From NCBI RefSeq assembly GCF_033472595.1, contig NZ_CP137642.1, positions 1,364,001 to 1,428,000 on the forward strand: a stretch of DNA of 64,000 nucleotides, written 5' to 3'. A program made the translations under genes and the position numbers. Source of the DNA: Methanoculleus receptaculi. Its GTDB lineage: Archaea > Halobacteriota > Methanomicrobia > Methanomicrobiales > Methanoculleaceae. The notes under the pieces are model-generated. The model was not told the origin of the DNA and ran no database searches. It worked only from the letters and a program-made list of their open reading frames with translations. Below are positions 42,756-53,245 of this stretch, one piece after another. The number at the start of each line of letters is the position of its first letter. Position 1 is the stretch's first letter.

Positions 42756-45700
42756 TTACGCCAGTCCATGGTAGTGCGCGAGTGGCTCGATCGTGATCTC
42801 TGCATGCTTGATGACCTCGATCGCCATCGCGGCCGCCCTGGCAGCCTGGAGTGTCGTGATGTAGGGGATAGCATAATCCACAGCAGCCCTCATGATCTGG
42901 ATATGGTCGTGGCGGGAGGCCTTGTCCGCCGGGGTGTTGATGATCAGCCGGATGTTCCCCGACCTCATAGCGTCGATGACGTTTGGCGACCCCTCCAGCA
43001 CCTTCCGCACAAGGTTTGCCTCTATGCCGTTCTGGGCCAGGAATTCAACCGTCCCGCTCGTCCCGTAGAGGGTGAGACCGAGTTCCCTGAGTTTCCGTGC
43101 GATCGGCAGGAGTTCCTCCTTCTGCTCGTCGCTCACCGATATAAAGACGTTCCCCTCCGTCGGCAGGGTGTTCTCCGCGGCGGTAGATGCTTTGTAATAG
43201 GCGCGGCCGAAATCGTAGTCGATCCCCATCACCTCACCCGTACTCTTCATCTCCGGGCCGAGCACGGTATCAACGCCGGGAAGTTTGTTGAAGGGGAGGA
43301 GAACCTCCTTCACCGCAACGTGCCGGATCTCGCGTTCAGCAGCACCCATGTCGGCAAGTTTCCTGCCGACCATCACCTTTGCCGCTATCTTTGCAAGTGG
43401 AATCCCGGTTGCCTTTGCAACGAACGGCACCGTCCGGCTCGCGCGGGGGTTGGCCTCCAGCACGTAGACCACATCATTCTGCACGGCGTACTGGATATTT
43501 ATAAGCCCGACAACCCCGAGACCCAGGGCAATCTTTCTCGTGTATTCGCGCACCCGCTCGATCACCGATGGCGAGAGCGACTGCGGCGGGATGACACAGG
43601 CCGAATCCCCCGAATGGACTCCCGCCCACTCGATGTGCTCCATGATACCGCCGATAAGAACATCCGTCCCGTCGCAGACCGCATCCACATCGATCTCGAC
43701 AGCGCCCTGGAGGAACGAGTCGATCAGCACCGGGTGCTTCCGGCTCACCCGGACAGCCTCCTTGATGTAACCTGCGAGTTCGGCATCGTCATGGACGAGT
43801 TCCATTGCCCGTCCCCCGAGGACATAAGACGGTCTGACCAGCACCGGGTAGCCGATCTCTCGGGCAATCTCAAGCGCCTCCTTCTCCGAGTAGGCGGAAC
43901 TGTTCGCCGGGCTCGGGATCCCGAGACGCTTCAGGAGGCGGCTGAACCGGTCACGGTCCTCCGCCACGTCCATCGCGTCGGGAGATGTCCCCAGGATCTC
44001 TGTCCCAAGACCGAGACGCCTGATCTCCGCCTCGAGCGGCACGGCCAGGTTCACCGAATTCTGGCCGCCAAACTGGACCATCACACCGTAATAGTCGTCT
44101 TTCTTGAGGATGTTCATGACGTCCTCAAGGTGCATCGGCTCAAAGAAAAGCCTGTCAGATGTGTCGGCATCGGTTGAAACCGTCTCGGGGTTGTTGTTGA
44201 TGATATGAACCTCGATCCCCTCTTCCTCGCGCAGAGCCATCACCGCGTGGACGGTGCAGTAGTCAAACTCGATCCCCTGCCCGATCCTGATCGGCCCGGA
44301 ACCAAGGATCAGCACCTTCTTTGTGCCGTTCCGTGTAAGCTCGCAGCCGTCCTCCCAGGTGGAGTAGAAATACGGCGTGGTCGCCGGGAACTCGGCGGCA
44401 CATGTATCAACCATCTTGTAGGTCAGCACCCCGGACAGTCTCTCAACCTCGGCGGCGGTCAGGCCGGTCAGTTCCTGGATCTCCTCGGCCGTGAACCCGT
44501 AACGCCGGGCGGTTCTGACATCTTCCGGTGCAGCGCTGGTCTTCAACTTCCGTTCGAGGTCTACGATGTTTCTGACCTTCTCCAGGAAGAATGGTGCTAT
44601 GGATGTAAGCCTGGCAACCTCCTCGACGGTGAACCCCTCGCGGAAGGCATCGAAGAGACACCCGAACCGCTCGTCTGTAGGGGATGTGAGGATCATCCGG
44701 ATCTCGCTCGGGTTTTCGTGCCGCTGCATATCGTTGTCAAGCGACCGGAGTGCCTTCTTGAACGCCTCCTCGACCGTCCGCCCGATCGCCATCACCTCGC
44801 CGGTGCTCTTCATAGCGGTGGTGAGCGTCCTGTCTGCCGACCGGAACTTATCAAACGGCCAGCGAGGCACCTTCACCACGACGTAGTCGATTGCCGGCTC
44901 AAAGGACGCCGGGGTGACGCCGGTCACGGTGTTCGTGATCTCATCCAGCCGCAGCCCTATTGCAATCTTTGCCGCAACACGGGCGATCGGGTAACCGGTC
45001 GCCTTGGACGCGAGCGCTGAGGAGCGCGAGACCCGTGGGTTCACCTCGATGACCCGGTAATCGCCGTCCTGGTAGGCAAACTGGATGTTGCACCCGCCCT
45101 GGATGCCAAGCGCCCGGATGATCTTTATCGCGGCAGTCCGGAGCGTCTGGAACTCGTCGTCCCGGAGGGTGAGGATTGGTGCGACAACAACGCTCTCACC
45201 TGTATGGATGCCCATCGGATCGACGTTCTCCATGCCGCAGACGGTGATGCAGGTATCTGAGGCGTCCCGCATCACCTCAAACTCGATCTCCTTCCAGCCG
45301 GCGACGCTCTCCTCGACCAGAACCTGGTGAATACGGGAACGTGCAAGACCGGTCTCGCATATGCGCCGCATCTCCTCCGGTGTGTGCGCCACGCCGCCAC
45401 CTGAACCGCCAAGGGTGTATGCCGGCCTGATGATCGCAGGCAGACCCACCTCCTGGATGGCGTCCTCGATCTGGTTCATGTTCTCCAGGATCATGCTCCG
45501 GGGGACGGGCTCTCCGATGCTGTTCATCAGGTCGCGGAACTGTTCCCGGTCCTCGCCGCGGTAGATCGCCTCAAGCGGTGTTCCAAGGATCTCGACGCCC
45601 TTGAGAGCACCCATCTCTGCGAGTTCCGCGGTCAGGTTGAGACCGGTCTGGCCGCCCATGCCGCTCAGTATACCATCAGGCTTCTCCTTCTCTATGATCT

Positions 45701-45926
45701 TTGCGATGATCCCGGCCTTCAGGGGTTCGATGTAGATGGTGTCTGCCATATCGGGGTCGGTCTGGATCGTCGCGGGGTTTGAGTTGACCAGGACGACCTC
45801 GACACCCTCTTCCCGGAGGGCGCGGCAGGCCTGCGATCCCGAGAAATCAAACTCGGCCGCCTGTCCTATCTGGATGGGGCCGGAGCCGATAAGGAGGACC
45901 TTCTTAATATGAGGCATCTTTGGCAT
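42756..45926 (-). CDS. carB: Carbamoyl-phosphate synthase, large subunit
   Basis: This 1056-residue subunit makes carbamoyl phosphate from ammonia, bicarbonate and two ATP for arginine and pyrimidine synthesis. It contains two homologous ATP-grasp halves: KVLLIGSGPIQIGQAAEFDF near the start and VLILGSGPIRIGQGIEFDYC at the middle. The segment EVNPRVSRSSALASKATGYP and its counterpart EANPRASRTVPFVAKATGIP are the matching metal-binding regions. The C-terminal allosteric domain starts VFISVSDEQKEELLPIARKL. Start and carA stop overlap by one base. Confidence 0.97.
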   Translation of the reverse strand: MPKMPHIKKVLLIGSGPIQIGQAAEFDFSGSQACRALREEGVEVVLVNSNPATIQTDPDMADTIYIEPLKAGIIAKIIEKEKPDGILSGMGGQTGLNLTAELAEMGALKGVEILGTPLEAIYRGEDREQFRDLMNSIGEPVPRSMILENMNQIEDAIQEVGLPAIIRPAYTLGGSGGGVAHTPEEMRRICETGLARSRIHQVLVEESVAGWKEIEFEVMRDASDTCITVCGMENVDPMGIHTGESVVVAPILTLRDDEFQTLRTAAIKIIRALGIQGGCNIQFAYQDGDYRVIEVNPRVSRSSALASKATGYPIARVAAKIAIGLRLDEITNTVTGVTPASFEPAIDYVVVKVPRWPFDKFRSADRTLTTAMKSTGEVMAIGRTVEEAFKKALRSLDNDMQRHENPSEIRMILTSPTDERFGCLFDAFREGFTVEEVARLTSIAPFFLEKVRNIVDLERKLKTSAAPEDVRTARRYGFTAEEIQELTGLTAAEVERLSGVLTYKMVDTCAAEFPATTPYFYSTWEDGCELTRNGTKKVLILGSGPIRIGQGIEFDYCTVHAVMALREEEGIEVHIINNNPETVSTDADTSDRLFFEPMHLEDVMNILKKDDYYGVMVQFGGQNSVNLAVPLEAEIRRLGLGTEILGTSPDAMDVAEDRDRFSRLLKRLGIPSPANSSAYSEKEALEIAREIGYPVLVRPSYVLGGRAMELVHDDAELAGYIKEAVRVSRKHPVLIDSFLQGAVEIDVDAVCDGTDVLIGGIMEHIEWAGVHSGDSACVIPPQSLSPSVIERVREYTRKIALGLGVVGLINIQYAVQNDVVYVLEANPRASRTVPFVAKATGIPLAKIAAKVMVGRKLADMGAAEREIRHVAVKEVLLPFNKLPGVDTVLGPEMKSTGEVMGIDYDFGRAYYKASTAAENTLPTEGNVFISVSDEQKEELLPIARKLRELGLTLYGTSGTVEFLAQNGIEANLVRKVLEGSPNVIDAMRSGNIRLIINTPADKASRHDHIQIMRAAVDYAIPYITTLQAARAAAMAIEVIKHAEITIEPLAHYHGLA

Positions 45927-46981
45927 TATGGAATCTCCCTGTATATGCGGTCAAAGAAGTGCATCTCAGTATCCCTGGGCCCACCGTGCGCCTCTGGATG
46001 GAACTGGACGCAGGTGATGCTGAGATCGCTGTTCTCGAACCCCTCGACCGTTCCGTCGTTCACGTTCCGGTAGGAGACTGTGCAGCCCTCCGGCAGGCTC
46101 TCCTCGTCCACGGCGAACCCGTGGTTCTGTGTGGTGATGTAGATCTTTCCGTCGCGGTAGCGGACAGGCTGGTTCGTCCCCCGATGGCCGAACTTCATCT
46201 TGTAGGTCTCTGCGCCGAGTGCAAGGGCTGCAACCTGGATACCCATGCAGATCCCGATTATGGGCAACTCTCCGGCCAGTTCTCCCACACACCTGATGGC
46301 CCCCGCCGCCCTTTTCGGGTCGCCGGGGCCGTTGCTGATGAAGAGAGCGTCGGGTTCTGCAGCCATCAGATCGTCTGCTGCTGCGTTGTGCGGGAAGACG
46401 TGGATCTCGGCGCCCCGGTAGCGGAGACTCTCTATGATGTGGCGTTTCACCCCGAGATCTATGAGGGCGATCCGTTTTCCGGGGCCGCTGATGGTGTATG
46501 GTGCGGTGCAGGAGACACGCTCGATGAGATCCGTTCCTGTGATCGGGGGAGCCGACCTTGCAAGCCTGACCGCCTCATTCCCGTCCTCGCCACCGACGAT
46601 GAGAGATGCCCTGAGTGTGCCGCATGTCCGTGTCTTTATGGTCAGGCTGCGGGTATCGACACCCGATATCCCCAAAAGAGCGTTTTCTTCAAAGTATTCC
46701 GCAACCGGGGGTCTCGAAGCTGGCACGCGAGCGATCTCGCGCACGACACAGCCAGCCGCCTGAACCCGGGGGCTCTCAAAATTCTGTAGGTCTACACCGT
46801 AATTCCCGATGAGGGGGTAGGTGAACATCAGGATCTGCCCGGCATAACTGGGATCGGTCAATGCCTCCATGTAACCGGTCATCTGCGTCGTGAAGACGAG
46901 TTCCCCGGAACATCTCCCTTCAACACCAAAACCATCCCCTACAACAAATGTTCCGTCTTCAAGACCCAGAACCGCCTTCAT
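45926..46981 (-). CDS. carA: Carbamoyl-phosphate synthase, small subunit
   Basis: This 351-residue glutaminase subunit supplies ammonia to CarB. The N-terminal domain begins KAVLGLEDGTFVVGDGFGVE. The class I amidotransferase domain has the nucleophile elbow IIGICMGIQVAALALGAETY (Cys), plus the HRGTNQPV and FHPEAHGGP segments that complete the triad. It precedes carB with a one-base overlap. Confidence 0.97.
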   Translation of the reverse strand: MKAVLGLEDGTFVVGDGFGVEGRCSGELVFTTQMTGYMEALTDPSYAGQILMFTYPLIGNYGVDLQNFESPRVQAAGCVVREIARVPASRPPVAEYFEENALLGISGVDTRSLTIKTRTCGTLRASLIVGGEDGNEAVRLARSAPPITGTDLIERVSCTAPYTISGPGKRIALIDLGVKRHIIESLRYRGAEIHVFPHNAAADDLMAAEPDALFISNGPGDPKRAAGAIRCVGELAGELPIIGICMGIQVAALALGAETYKMKFGHRGTNQPVRYRDGKIYITTQNHGFAVDEESLPEGCTVSYRNVNDGTVEGFENSDLSITCVQFHPEAHGGPRDTEMHFFDRIYREIP

Positions 46982-47109
46982 GAATTACCATATCATGTGG
47001 ATCGGATTCCTTATTAACGGTAGTGACCAGCCGCGTGCCGGCCTGGAAAACGGCGCATACCTCAGGTAATCCGAAATGTAGAATATAGGACAAGACGAGA
47101 TGAGAGACG

Positions 47110-47991
47110 ATGAGCGAGAGCGCGACAGAAGAGAAGACCCAAACTATCGAGACACCTGAAGGAACGTTCACCATCAGGCTGACCATGGATGATATGGGAG
47201 ACATCTACCCCGGGATGATCCGCTACAACATCGAGGTTCTGCGCGGCACGGAGACGGTCTACACCTACGCGATCAACTCTTACGAGATCCCGCCTGGTTC
47301 GCTCTTTGATGCCCGGAAGACGGCGGATATAGTCTTTGCCAGGCTCGCGCAGGACGTCTCGTCGCGCCCGCACCTCTATCTCAGGCCGCGGGTCTTTACG
47401 CGGCCGCTGCCGGGGGATACGGTCGATGTTGTGATCCTGCAGGGGAGTCCCCGCAGGTTCGGCAACTCCGCAAAGATTGCGTCCTGGTGCGATGATGAGG
47501 CCGCAAGGGCAGGTCTCTCCTCCCGTGTCTTCTACCTGCAGGATATGGATATCAGGGCGTGCATAGGCTGCTACGTCTGCTACGACCAGGGTTACTGTCC
47601 TGTGGATGATGATATGCCCCGTCTCATCCGGGCGCTTGAGACTGCATCGCTCATAGTTGTCTGCACGCCGGTCTACACCAACACGGTTCCTGCACCCCTG
47701 AAGGCGGCGATGGACAGGTGCCAGTGGCTCCACGCACGGGAGAAGGTGCTGGGAAAAGAGGTGCGAGCCCGCGGTCTGCTCATCGCGGTTGCGGGGCGGC
47801 GGGGGAAGGAGGCGTTCACCTGCGTCACGGGCGTGGTCAGGGCGTTCATGGGAAACCTGGGTATCCGTTTCGCTGAGCCGATTTTGATAGGTGATCTCGA
47901 CCGGCTGCGGGACGTGGCAGAGATCGAAGGGATTGAAGAGGAGATCAGGGCTTCGCTGCGTGTTCTGCTCGTCTCCGGGGACGAAGGATAA
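47110..47991 (+). CDS. Iron-sulfur flavoprotein (flavodoxin family)
   Basis: The C-terminal 190 residues form an NADPH-dependent FMN reductase-like domain: VVILQGSPRRFGNSAKIASW, then the cysteine motif CIGCYVCYDQGYC, which matches the compact 4Fe-4S site of methanogen iron-sulfur flavoproteins, and ASLIVVCTPVYTNTVPAPLK. About 100 residues before it (TIETPEGTFTIRLTMDDMGD) are a separate unknown domain. These proteins handle electrons from ferredoxin and are linked to oxidative stress. A small conserved gene follows 28 bases later. Confidence 0.8.
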   Translation: MSESATEEKTQTIETPEGTFTIRLTMDDMGDIYPGMIRYNIEVLRGTETVYTYAINSYEIPPGSLFDARKTADIVFARLAQDVSSRPHLYLRPRVFTRPLPGDTVDVVILQGSPRRFGNSAKIASWCDDEAARAGLSSRVFYLQDMDIRACIGCYVCYDQGYCPVDDDMPRLIRALETASLIVVCTPVYTNTVPAPLKAAMDRCQWLHAREKVLGKEVRARGLLIAVAGRRGKEAFTCVTGVVRAFMGNLGIRFAEPILIGDLDRLRDVAEIEGIEEEIRASLRVLLVSGDEG

Positions 47992-48019
47992 TATAGCATA
48001 CGCCCCTCACCGTTGATGC

Positions 48020-48364
48020 ATGCCAGAAGTGATAGTCGAGATTGTCGGGCTCAAAGATTCCGAGTGCGGGCCCTTTCCCTGTGACGAGACGAGATCCTGC
48101 GGCCTTGAGGCCTGCCACCCCTCAAACAGCCTGCTGAGGGCCATCGGCGCCCTGCGCGAAGAACTCTTCGCTGAGTATGGGGGGAGGGTGGTGCTGAAGA
48201 CGACTCTGATCGATGAAGGGATGCCTGAATACGTGCGGCGCCTCATCGAGGAGCACCACCCGCCGATCCCGATCATCCTGGTCAACGGCAGGCTCACGCC
48301 TATTGGGAGGATCTCGCTCGACCTGATAAAAGAAGAGATTGATTCGGTTCTTAGAACCCCCTAA
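48020..48364 (+). CDS. Small thioredoxin-fold-like conserved protein
   Basis: This 114-residue protein has a cysteine-rich start (GLKDSECGPFPCDETRSCGL, with further Cys in EACHPSN) and a C-terminal half that looks like a thioredoxin-like fold (PIPIILVNGRLTPIGRISLD). It may be a redox or metal-binding protein. It overlaps the convergent carbonic anhydrase gene by 4 bases. Function unknown. Confidence 0.55.
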   Translation: MPEVIVEIVGLKDSECGPFPCDETRSCGLEACHPSNSLLRAIGALREELFAEYGGRVVLKTTLIDEGMPEYVRRLIEEHHPPIPIILVNGRLTPIGRISLDLIKEEIDSVLRTP

Positions 48365-48942
48365 AATATCTTCTTCAGCTCGCCTGTGGCAAGGTCGAAG
48401 TAGAGGCCGTGAATCTGGATCCGCCCCTCTTTTTCTGCGGCCCTGACGGGAGGATAGGTGCGGAGATGCTCGATCTGCAGGCCGACGTTCTCGATCTCGA
48501 TGAGACGAAGCCTGTTCTTCTCTTCTTCGGGGGTCTTCGGGACCGGGATCCGGGAATCGACACGACGTTTCGCCTCAACCGCGTTGTTTAACCAGAGCGG
48601 GATGTAGTTGTCGCCCCCTTCGTGGTCGAGCGACTTTATCGCTCCGCAGTTTGAGTGTCCGCAGATGACGATATCATCGACCTTGAGGTGGTTCACTGCA
48701 TACTCTATCACGGTTGCCAGGTTCCAGTCGTGAAGGGGGACGATGTTGCCGATGTTGCGGTGCACAAAGAGTTCTCCGGCTTTTGCACCGGTGATCCGCT
48801 CCGGGTCCACCCTCGAGTCGGAGCACCCGATCCAGAGGGCACCGGGGTGCTGGGCCGATGCGAGCGGCCCGTAATGATCGGGATCTCTTCTGAAGTCTTC
48901 TTCGAGGAAACGCTTGTTCCCTTCAAGGTATCTCTCTATCAT
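48361..48942 (-). CDS. Beta-class carbonic anhydrase
   Basis: This 193-residue enzyme interconverts CO2 and bicarbonate. Zinc ligands are the Cys in LWIGCSDSRVDPERITG, and the His and Cys in DIVICGHSNCGAI. The Asp-Arg pair of SDSR is the catalytic dyad. ATG 48942 starts the MIERYLEGNKRFLEEDF helix; an open frame upstream to 49128 is probably noncoding. It can supply bicarbonate to CarB and carboxylases. Confidence 0.9.
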   Translation of the reverse strand: MIERYLEGNKRFLEEDFRRDPDHYGPLASAQHPGALWIGCSDSRVDPERITGAKAGELFVHRNIGNIVPLHDWNLATVIEYAVNHLKVDDIVICGHSNCGAIKSLDHEGGDNYIPLWLNNAVEAKRRVDSRIPVPKTPEEEKNRLRLIEIENVGLQIEHLRTYPPVRAAEKEGRIQIHGLYFDLATGELKKIF

Positions 48943-49064
48943 CTCTCTTCTGCTCCTTATGCGGTGTGGACGATCACATCTCCATCCATCACCTGGCAGA
49001 AGAGTGGGTTGTTCCGGGGGGGTTAAAAATGTATACAGGTGGATCTTTGAATACCGTTCAACCA

Positions 49065-49215
49065 GTGACACGCCGAGACAGGGGCGAGCCCCACACCAGG
49101 GGATGATTCTCCGTCGATGCGGTGCCATGGGGGATGAGAAGATCCGCGGTTCGATGCGATCACCTCACCGAAATCCCGTTCCTCTCCCCGTGCACTCTAT
49201 CCGGCTCAATCACCC
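49065..49215 (-). repeat. Diverged copy of the GC-rich repeat, inverted
   Basis: Read in reverse this segment contains ggatagagtgcacggggag, then cgggatttcggtgaggtg and ggcaccgcatcgacgg, the same order as the repeat unit at 58735-58830. The hairpin core is not recognisable here. The rest of the gap 48943-49293 holds no gene that I can support. Confidence 0.45.
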
Positions 49216-49293
49216 CTCTCTGGTCGATTCCTCACCTCAAAAGACGGTATTCAAGAGAGAGGGGGTGTCCCCTCCGCCGTCACGGGGAAACCC

Positions 49294-50937
49294 TCACCGC
49301 TGGACGGCGCCGTGGTTTGCCTGCTCGACCGTCCTGGCATACCTGCCGAGCACGCCGGCGATCTTGCGTTCGGGTGGTTTCCAGCCCTTCTGCCGCTCTT
49401 TCAGCGTCTGCGGATCGAGACAGAGGTCGAGTCGCTTCTCGTAGAGGTCGATCTCGATCTCATCGCCGTCCTCCACAAAGGCGATAGGCCCGCCGACCGC
49501 GGCCTCGGGTGCTATATGCCCGATGCATGGCCCCCTTGTGCCGCCAGAGAACCGGCCGTCCGTGACCAGTGCAACCCTGGCATAACCAAGCCCCATCAGT
49601 GCTGATGTCGGTGAGAGCATCTCCGGCATCCCGGGGCCTCCCCGCGGCCCCTCGTAGCGGATCACGACAACATCGCCCTCCGCAATCTCGCGCTTAAGGA
49701 TCGCGTTCATCGCGGCATCTTCGCCGTCGAAGACACGTGCCGGACCCCGGTGACGCCACATGGCCTCCGGGACAGCGGCGCACTTGACGACGGCGCCGTC
49801 GGGGGCGAGCGTTCCCCGGACGATCTTTAGACCACCGGCGGGACTGACCGGGGCATCGGTCGACCTTATCACCCCCGGGTCAGCGATCCTGGCGTTCTTT
49901 GCGATCTCCAGTATAGACCGGCCGGAGACCGTCGGGGCGTCGTCGAGGAGGTGCTCAAGCCTCTTTAATACCGCCGGTATGCCTCCCGCGCGGTAGAGGG
50001 CAAGCATCGAGTGTGGCCCACCGGGCATCATGTGGCATATGTGCGGCGTCTCCTCACCGATGGCGCTAAATGTCTCAAGATCAAGAGGAATGCCTGCCTC
50101 CAGCGCAATGGCCATCAGATGAAGCACGGTGTTCGTCGACCCGCCGAGCGCCATGTCAACCCTTATAGCGTTTGAAAGGCTCCCGGGGGTGAGGATATTG
50201 CGTGGCCGCAGATCTTCCCGCACCAGGCCGACAACGCGTTCCCCGCTCTCACGGGCTATGCGGAGTTTAGCGGCATCGACCGCCGGGATGGCTGCACACC
50301 CCGGGAGGGAGAGACCCAGCGCCTCGGTCACGCATGCCATCGTGTTTGCGGTATACAGTCCCTGACAGCTCCCGCACCCAGGCATCGCCGCACACTCGAT
50401 CTCGCCAAGGTCTTCTTCGGTCATCGTGCCGGCGGCAACGCGGCCAACGCTCTCGAAGACGTCTATGAGAGAGAGTTCGCGGCCAGCCGCGAAACCGGGG
50501 AGCATCGCCCCCCCCGTGACGACGATCGTCGGGACGTTGCACCGCACCGCCGCCATGAGCATCCCGGGGACGATCTTGTCACATGTCCCGAGACAGACCA
50601 GGCCGTCGAAGCGGTGCGCCTCGACCATCAGTTCAATGGCGTCAGCGATGTTCTCCCGCGAGGGGAGGGAATACCGCATCCCCTCGTGCCCCATCGCGAT
50701 CCCATCGCAGATACCGATTGTCCCGAACTCAAACGGCACCCCGCCCGCGGCCGCGATCCCCTCCTGCACCTTCTGCGAGATCGACCGGAGGTGGATGTGC
50801 CCAGGGACGATGTTGTTGTAGGCGTTTGCTATCCCGATGAACGGCATCTCCATCTCGCGGTCGGTGATGCCAAGCGCCCTGAGCAGCGCCCTGTTCGGGG
50901 CACGCTGGTAACCCCTCTTAACCGTCTCACTCCGCAT
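49294..50937 (-). CDS. ilvD: Dihydroxy-acid dehydratase
   Basis: This 547-residue enzyme makes 2-oxo acids in the synthesis of valine, isoleucine and pantothenate. Its Fe-S ligand cysteines are in [18 protein letters not shown] and [20 protein letters not shown]. Other family segments are [20 protein letters not shown] and [23 protein letters not shown] 50937 is the conserved start, beginning MRSETVKRG; the open frame continues upstream but without similarity. Confidence 0.95.
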   Translation of the reverse strand: MRSETVKRGYQRAPNRALLRALGITDREMEMPFIGIANAYNNIVPGHIHLRSISQKVQEGIAAAGGVPFEFGTIGICDGIAMGHEGMRYSLPSRENIADAIELMVEAHRFDGLVCLGTCDKIVPGMLMAAVRCNVPTIVVTGGAMLPGFAAGRELSLIDVFESVGRVAAGTMTEEDLGEIECAAMPGCGSCQGLYTANTMACVTEALGLSLPGCAAIPAVDAAKLRIARESGERVVGLVREDLRPRNILTPGSLSNAIRVDMALGGSTNTVLHLMAIALEAGIPLDLETFSAIGEETPHICHMMPGGPHSMLALYRAGGIPAVLKRLEHLLDDAPTVSGRSILEIAKNARIADPGVIRSTDAPVSPAGGLKIVRGTLAPDGAVVKCAAVPEAMWRHRGPARVFDGEDAAMNAILKREIAEGDVVVIRYEGPRGGPGMPEMLSPTSALMGLGYARVALVTDGRFSGGTRGPCIGHIAPEAAVGGPIAFVEDGDEIEIDLYEKRLDLCLDPQTLKERQKGWKPPERKIAGVLGRYARTVEQANHGAVQR

Positions 50938-50989
50938 GGTAATCCTCGTATGAGAATACGCGCGTGGGGGGGAAAAGAGTATTCCGGGT

Positions 50990-51372
50990 GTCGGGGGGTG
51001 GTGCAGGAAACGACTGGCGGGAGCGTAGTGCGATGCTCCGTGCGGAGCGGAGCAGGAGTACCGGAGGTGCGAGTGGCGACTTCCCCGCAGGGGAAGGAGG
51101 TCTGAGGCCGGAGGGGAATCTGTACGGTGAAGGACGTGGAATGTCACGTTTGAGACCGCGCCTTCGCCCGCTCCCAAAGTCACATTCCATCTGGTCAAAC
51201 ATAGCCGGGCACGGCTTCCCAATGGATATCGCCACGCGGGGAGGGGCTGACGGGGAGGGGGATGCAGCCCCCCTCCCCTGTCTCCATCCCAGAAGGGCAC
51301 ATCTGTAAACCCCACCCCGCCCGGCCTCCGGCCTCCTCCCCCGCCCCCAGGGGCCAGGGGCAGTCATGATGA
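50990..51372 (+). repeat. Copy of the GC-rich hairpin repeat
   Basis: The central part (atggatatcgccacgcgggg, then ggggctgacggggaggggga, then the complementary C-run) and the segment ccccgcccggcctccggcct match the tandem units at 58.5-59.2 kb in the same order. The G-run and C-run pair as a long hairpin. It lies upstream of ilvD, so it could affect that promoter. Beyond it (51373-51635) nothing was recognised. Confidence 0.65.
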
Positions 51373-51635
51373 TAGGCGATTGTTCCTTACAGGACATCGC
51401 TGGAGAATACCGAAGGCCCTAGACAGGGACTGGTCGAAGGTGCGAAGAACAGCACACCTGGAGTTTGAGAAACAGCCAGGCTTCGAGTGCACGAGCATGA
51501 GCACTAAATGTGCGGAGACACCACGGTCCAGTGTATCGGGCTTTTTCCTCGTTCAACTGTTCAGTTCGTCGCAACGCGACTTAATAAGCGCCAAAAAAAG
51601 AACCGCACCGACACAGGTATGGGGGGGCGGTCGCT

Positions 51636-52364
51636 TCACCCCTCATAAAGTCCCACAACCCCGCCGATGACGATCACCGCTGGCGGTCTGACATCCGCCG
51701 CACGGGCTTTATCGGCGATATCGGCAAGCGTCCCGACCGTCACGCGCTGGTCCGGCCGTAACCCACGCTCAATGACCGCCACCGGGGTCGCAGGATCCTT
51801 CCCGTGCGCGGTCAGGGCTGCTGCGATTTTGGGGAGGTTCTTTACCCCCATCAGGATGACGAGCGTCCCCTTCAGCCGCGAGAGGACCTCCCAGTCGAGG
51901 GCGGACTCAGGTTTTGCTGGATCCTCGTGCCCCGTGATGAATGTCACGGTCGAGGCGTAGCGTCGGTGGGTGACCGGGATCCCGACCATCTCCGGGACGG
52001 CAATGGCGCTCGTCACACCCGGCACGACCTCGACAGGGACGCCGTGCGCCCGGAGCGTCTCCATCTCCTCCCCCCCGCGGCCAAAGAGGAAGGGGTCACC
52101 ACCTTTCAGGCGTACGACAGTCTTTCCCTCCTTCACCCGCTCGACCATCAGCGCCTCGATCTCGTGCTGCTCCAGGGTATGGTTACCGCCGTACTTCCCG
52201 CAGTCGATGAGTTCGGCGCTCCTGGGGAGAGTCGCCAGGATCTCTTCACCCGGGAGCTGGTCATAAAGGATCACATCCGCGCTCTCGATCACCTCACGGG
52301 CGCGTATCGTCATGAGGCCCAGACCACCGGGTCCTGCCCCAACCAGGTAGGCTCTTCCTGTCAT
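51636..52364 (-). CDS. cobA: Uroporphyrinogen-III C-methyltransferase
   Basis: This 242-residue SAM enzyme methylates uroporphyrinogen III twice to give precorrin-2, the branch point to siroheme, F430, B12 and the alternative haem route. The N-terminal segment AYLVGAGPGGLGLMTIRARE, the VVRLKGGDPFLFGRGGEE motif and VEVVPGVTSAIAVPEMVGIP are family hallmarks. The GTLVILMGVKNLPKIAA region is typical of SumT. It overlaps hemC by 4 bases and is the last gene of the operon. Confidence 0.95.
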   Translation of the reverse strand: MTGRAYLVGAGPGGLGLMTIRAREVIESADVILYDQLPGEEILATLPRSAELIDCGKYGGNHTLEQHEIEALMVERVKEGKTVVRLKGGDPFLFGRGGEEMETLRAHGVPVEVVPGVTSAIAVPEMVGIPVTHRRYASTVTFITGHEDPAKPESALDWEVLSRLKGTLVILMGVKNLPKIAAALTAHGKDPATPVAVIERGLRPDQRVTVGTLADIADKARAADVRPPAVIVIGGVVGLYEG

Positions 52365-53245
52365 GGCCGTATCCCCAGTGCTGCGTAGGCCTCCCGGATC
52401 AGGTCGGCCGCCTTCTCGCGCAGTTCTCGGCCGCATTCCCGTGCCTCCTCGATCGTCGTGACGCGCCGCTCGATACGCTCCCACCGGGAGCCATCGAGCG
52501 AGAGCACCTCGGCAACCAGGTCTGTGCCCCGGCAGTATATCCCCTGCGGGGTGAAACAGCCTCCACCGACCTCCTCCATCACGGCGCGCTCGATCCCGGC
52601 GTCAAGACGAGCCCGGGCATGGTCAAGCTCTGCAATCGTCTCGACGACCGCCGGGTCATCGCGGCAGACCACAGCGATCGTCCCCTGATTCGGCGATGGG
52701 ACAAACCTCTCCGTGGGAAGCGGTTCGCCCTCCAGCGTCAGCCCGAGCCGTTCAAGACCCGCCTCGGCAAGCACGATGGCGTCGTAGCGCCCCTCCCGGA
52801 GTTTCCGGATCCGGGTATCAACGTTCCCGCGCAGTTCTCGCACCTCAAGCGCCGGGTCGTCGCGGAGGATCTGGGCGCGGCGCCTTGTGCTCGACGATCC
52901 GACGACGCGAACCGCATCGAGCGGGGCGTCGTGCGCCAGAAAATCGGCGGCAGAGTCACGCTCAAGCACCGCAGGGCATGCAAGCCCTGCCGGACGCGCC
53001 GCCGGGATATCTTTCATGCTGTGCACAGCAGCATCGATCTCGCCGCGGAGGATGGCGTCATCGAGGGCCCGGACAAAGACCCCCTGCCCCCCGATGGCAT
53101 GGAGCGGGACGCCGGTCGTGGTGTCGCCCTCTGTTGTGATGGTGACAACCTCTGCATCGACGCCAAGGTCAGCAAGCAGGCCAAGAACCTTCTGTGTCTG
53201 CGCCATAGCAAGAGCGCTCCCCCGTGTGCCTATGCGAAGAGACAT
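52361..53245 (-). CDS. hemC: Hydroxymethylbilane synthase
   Basis: This 294-residue enzyme joins four porphobilinogen units. The start [20 protein letters not shown] is the family signature; the dipyrromethane cofactor Cys is in [17 protein letters not shown], and the catalytic Asp in HSMKDIPA. It overlaps hemL by 16 bases and cobA by 4, consistent with one transcript. Confidence 0.97.
   Translation of the reverse strand: MSLRIGTRGSALAMAQTQKVLGLLADLGVDAEVVTITTEGDTTTGVPLHAIGGQGVFVRALDDAILRGEIDAAVHSMKDIPAARPAGLACPAVLERDSAADFLAHDAPLDAVRVVGSSSTRRRAQILRDDPALEVRELRGNVDTRIRKLREGRYDAIVLAEAGLERLGLTLEGEPLPTERFVPSPNQGTIAVVCRDDPAVVETIAELDHARARLDAGIERAVMEEVGGGCFTPQGIYCRGTDLVAEVLSLDGSRWERIERRVTTIEEARECGRELREKAADLIREAYAALGIRP

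Noticed and set aside
42699-44177. A 492-codon plus-strand open frame opposite carB
   Set aside because: carB is certain on the other strand, and the antisense frame has no recognisable domain.
51380-51600. A gene or RNA in the gap after the repeat at 51 kb
   Set aside because: Short open frames are present on both strands, but none has a ribosome binding site or recognisable similarity.
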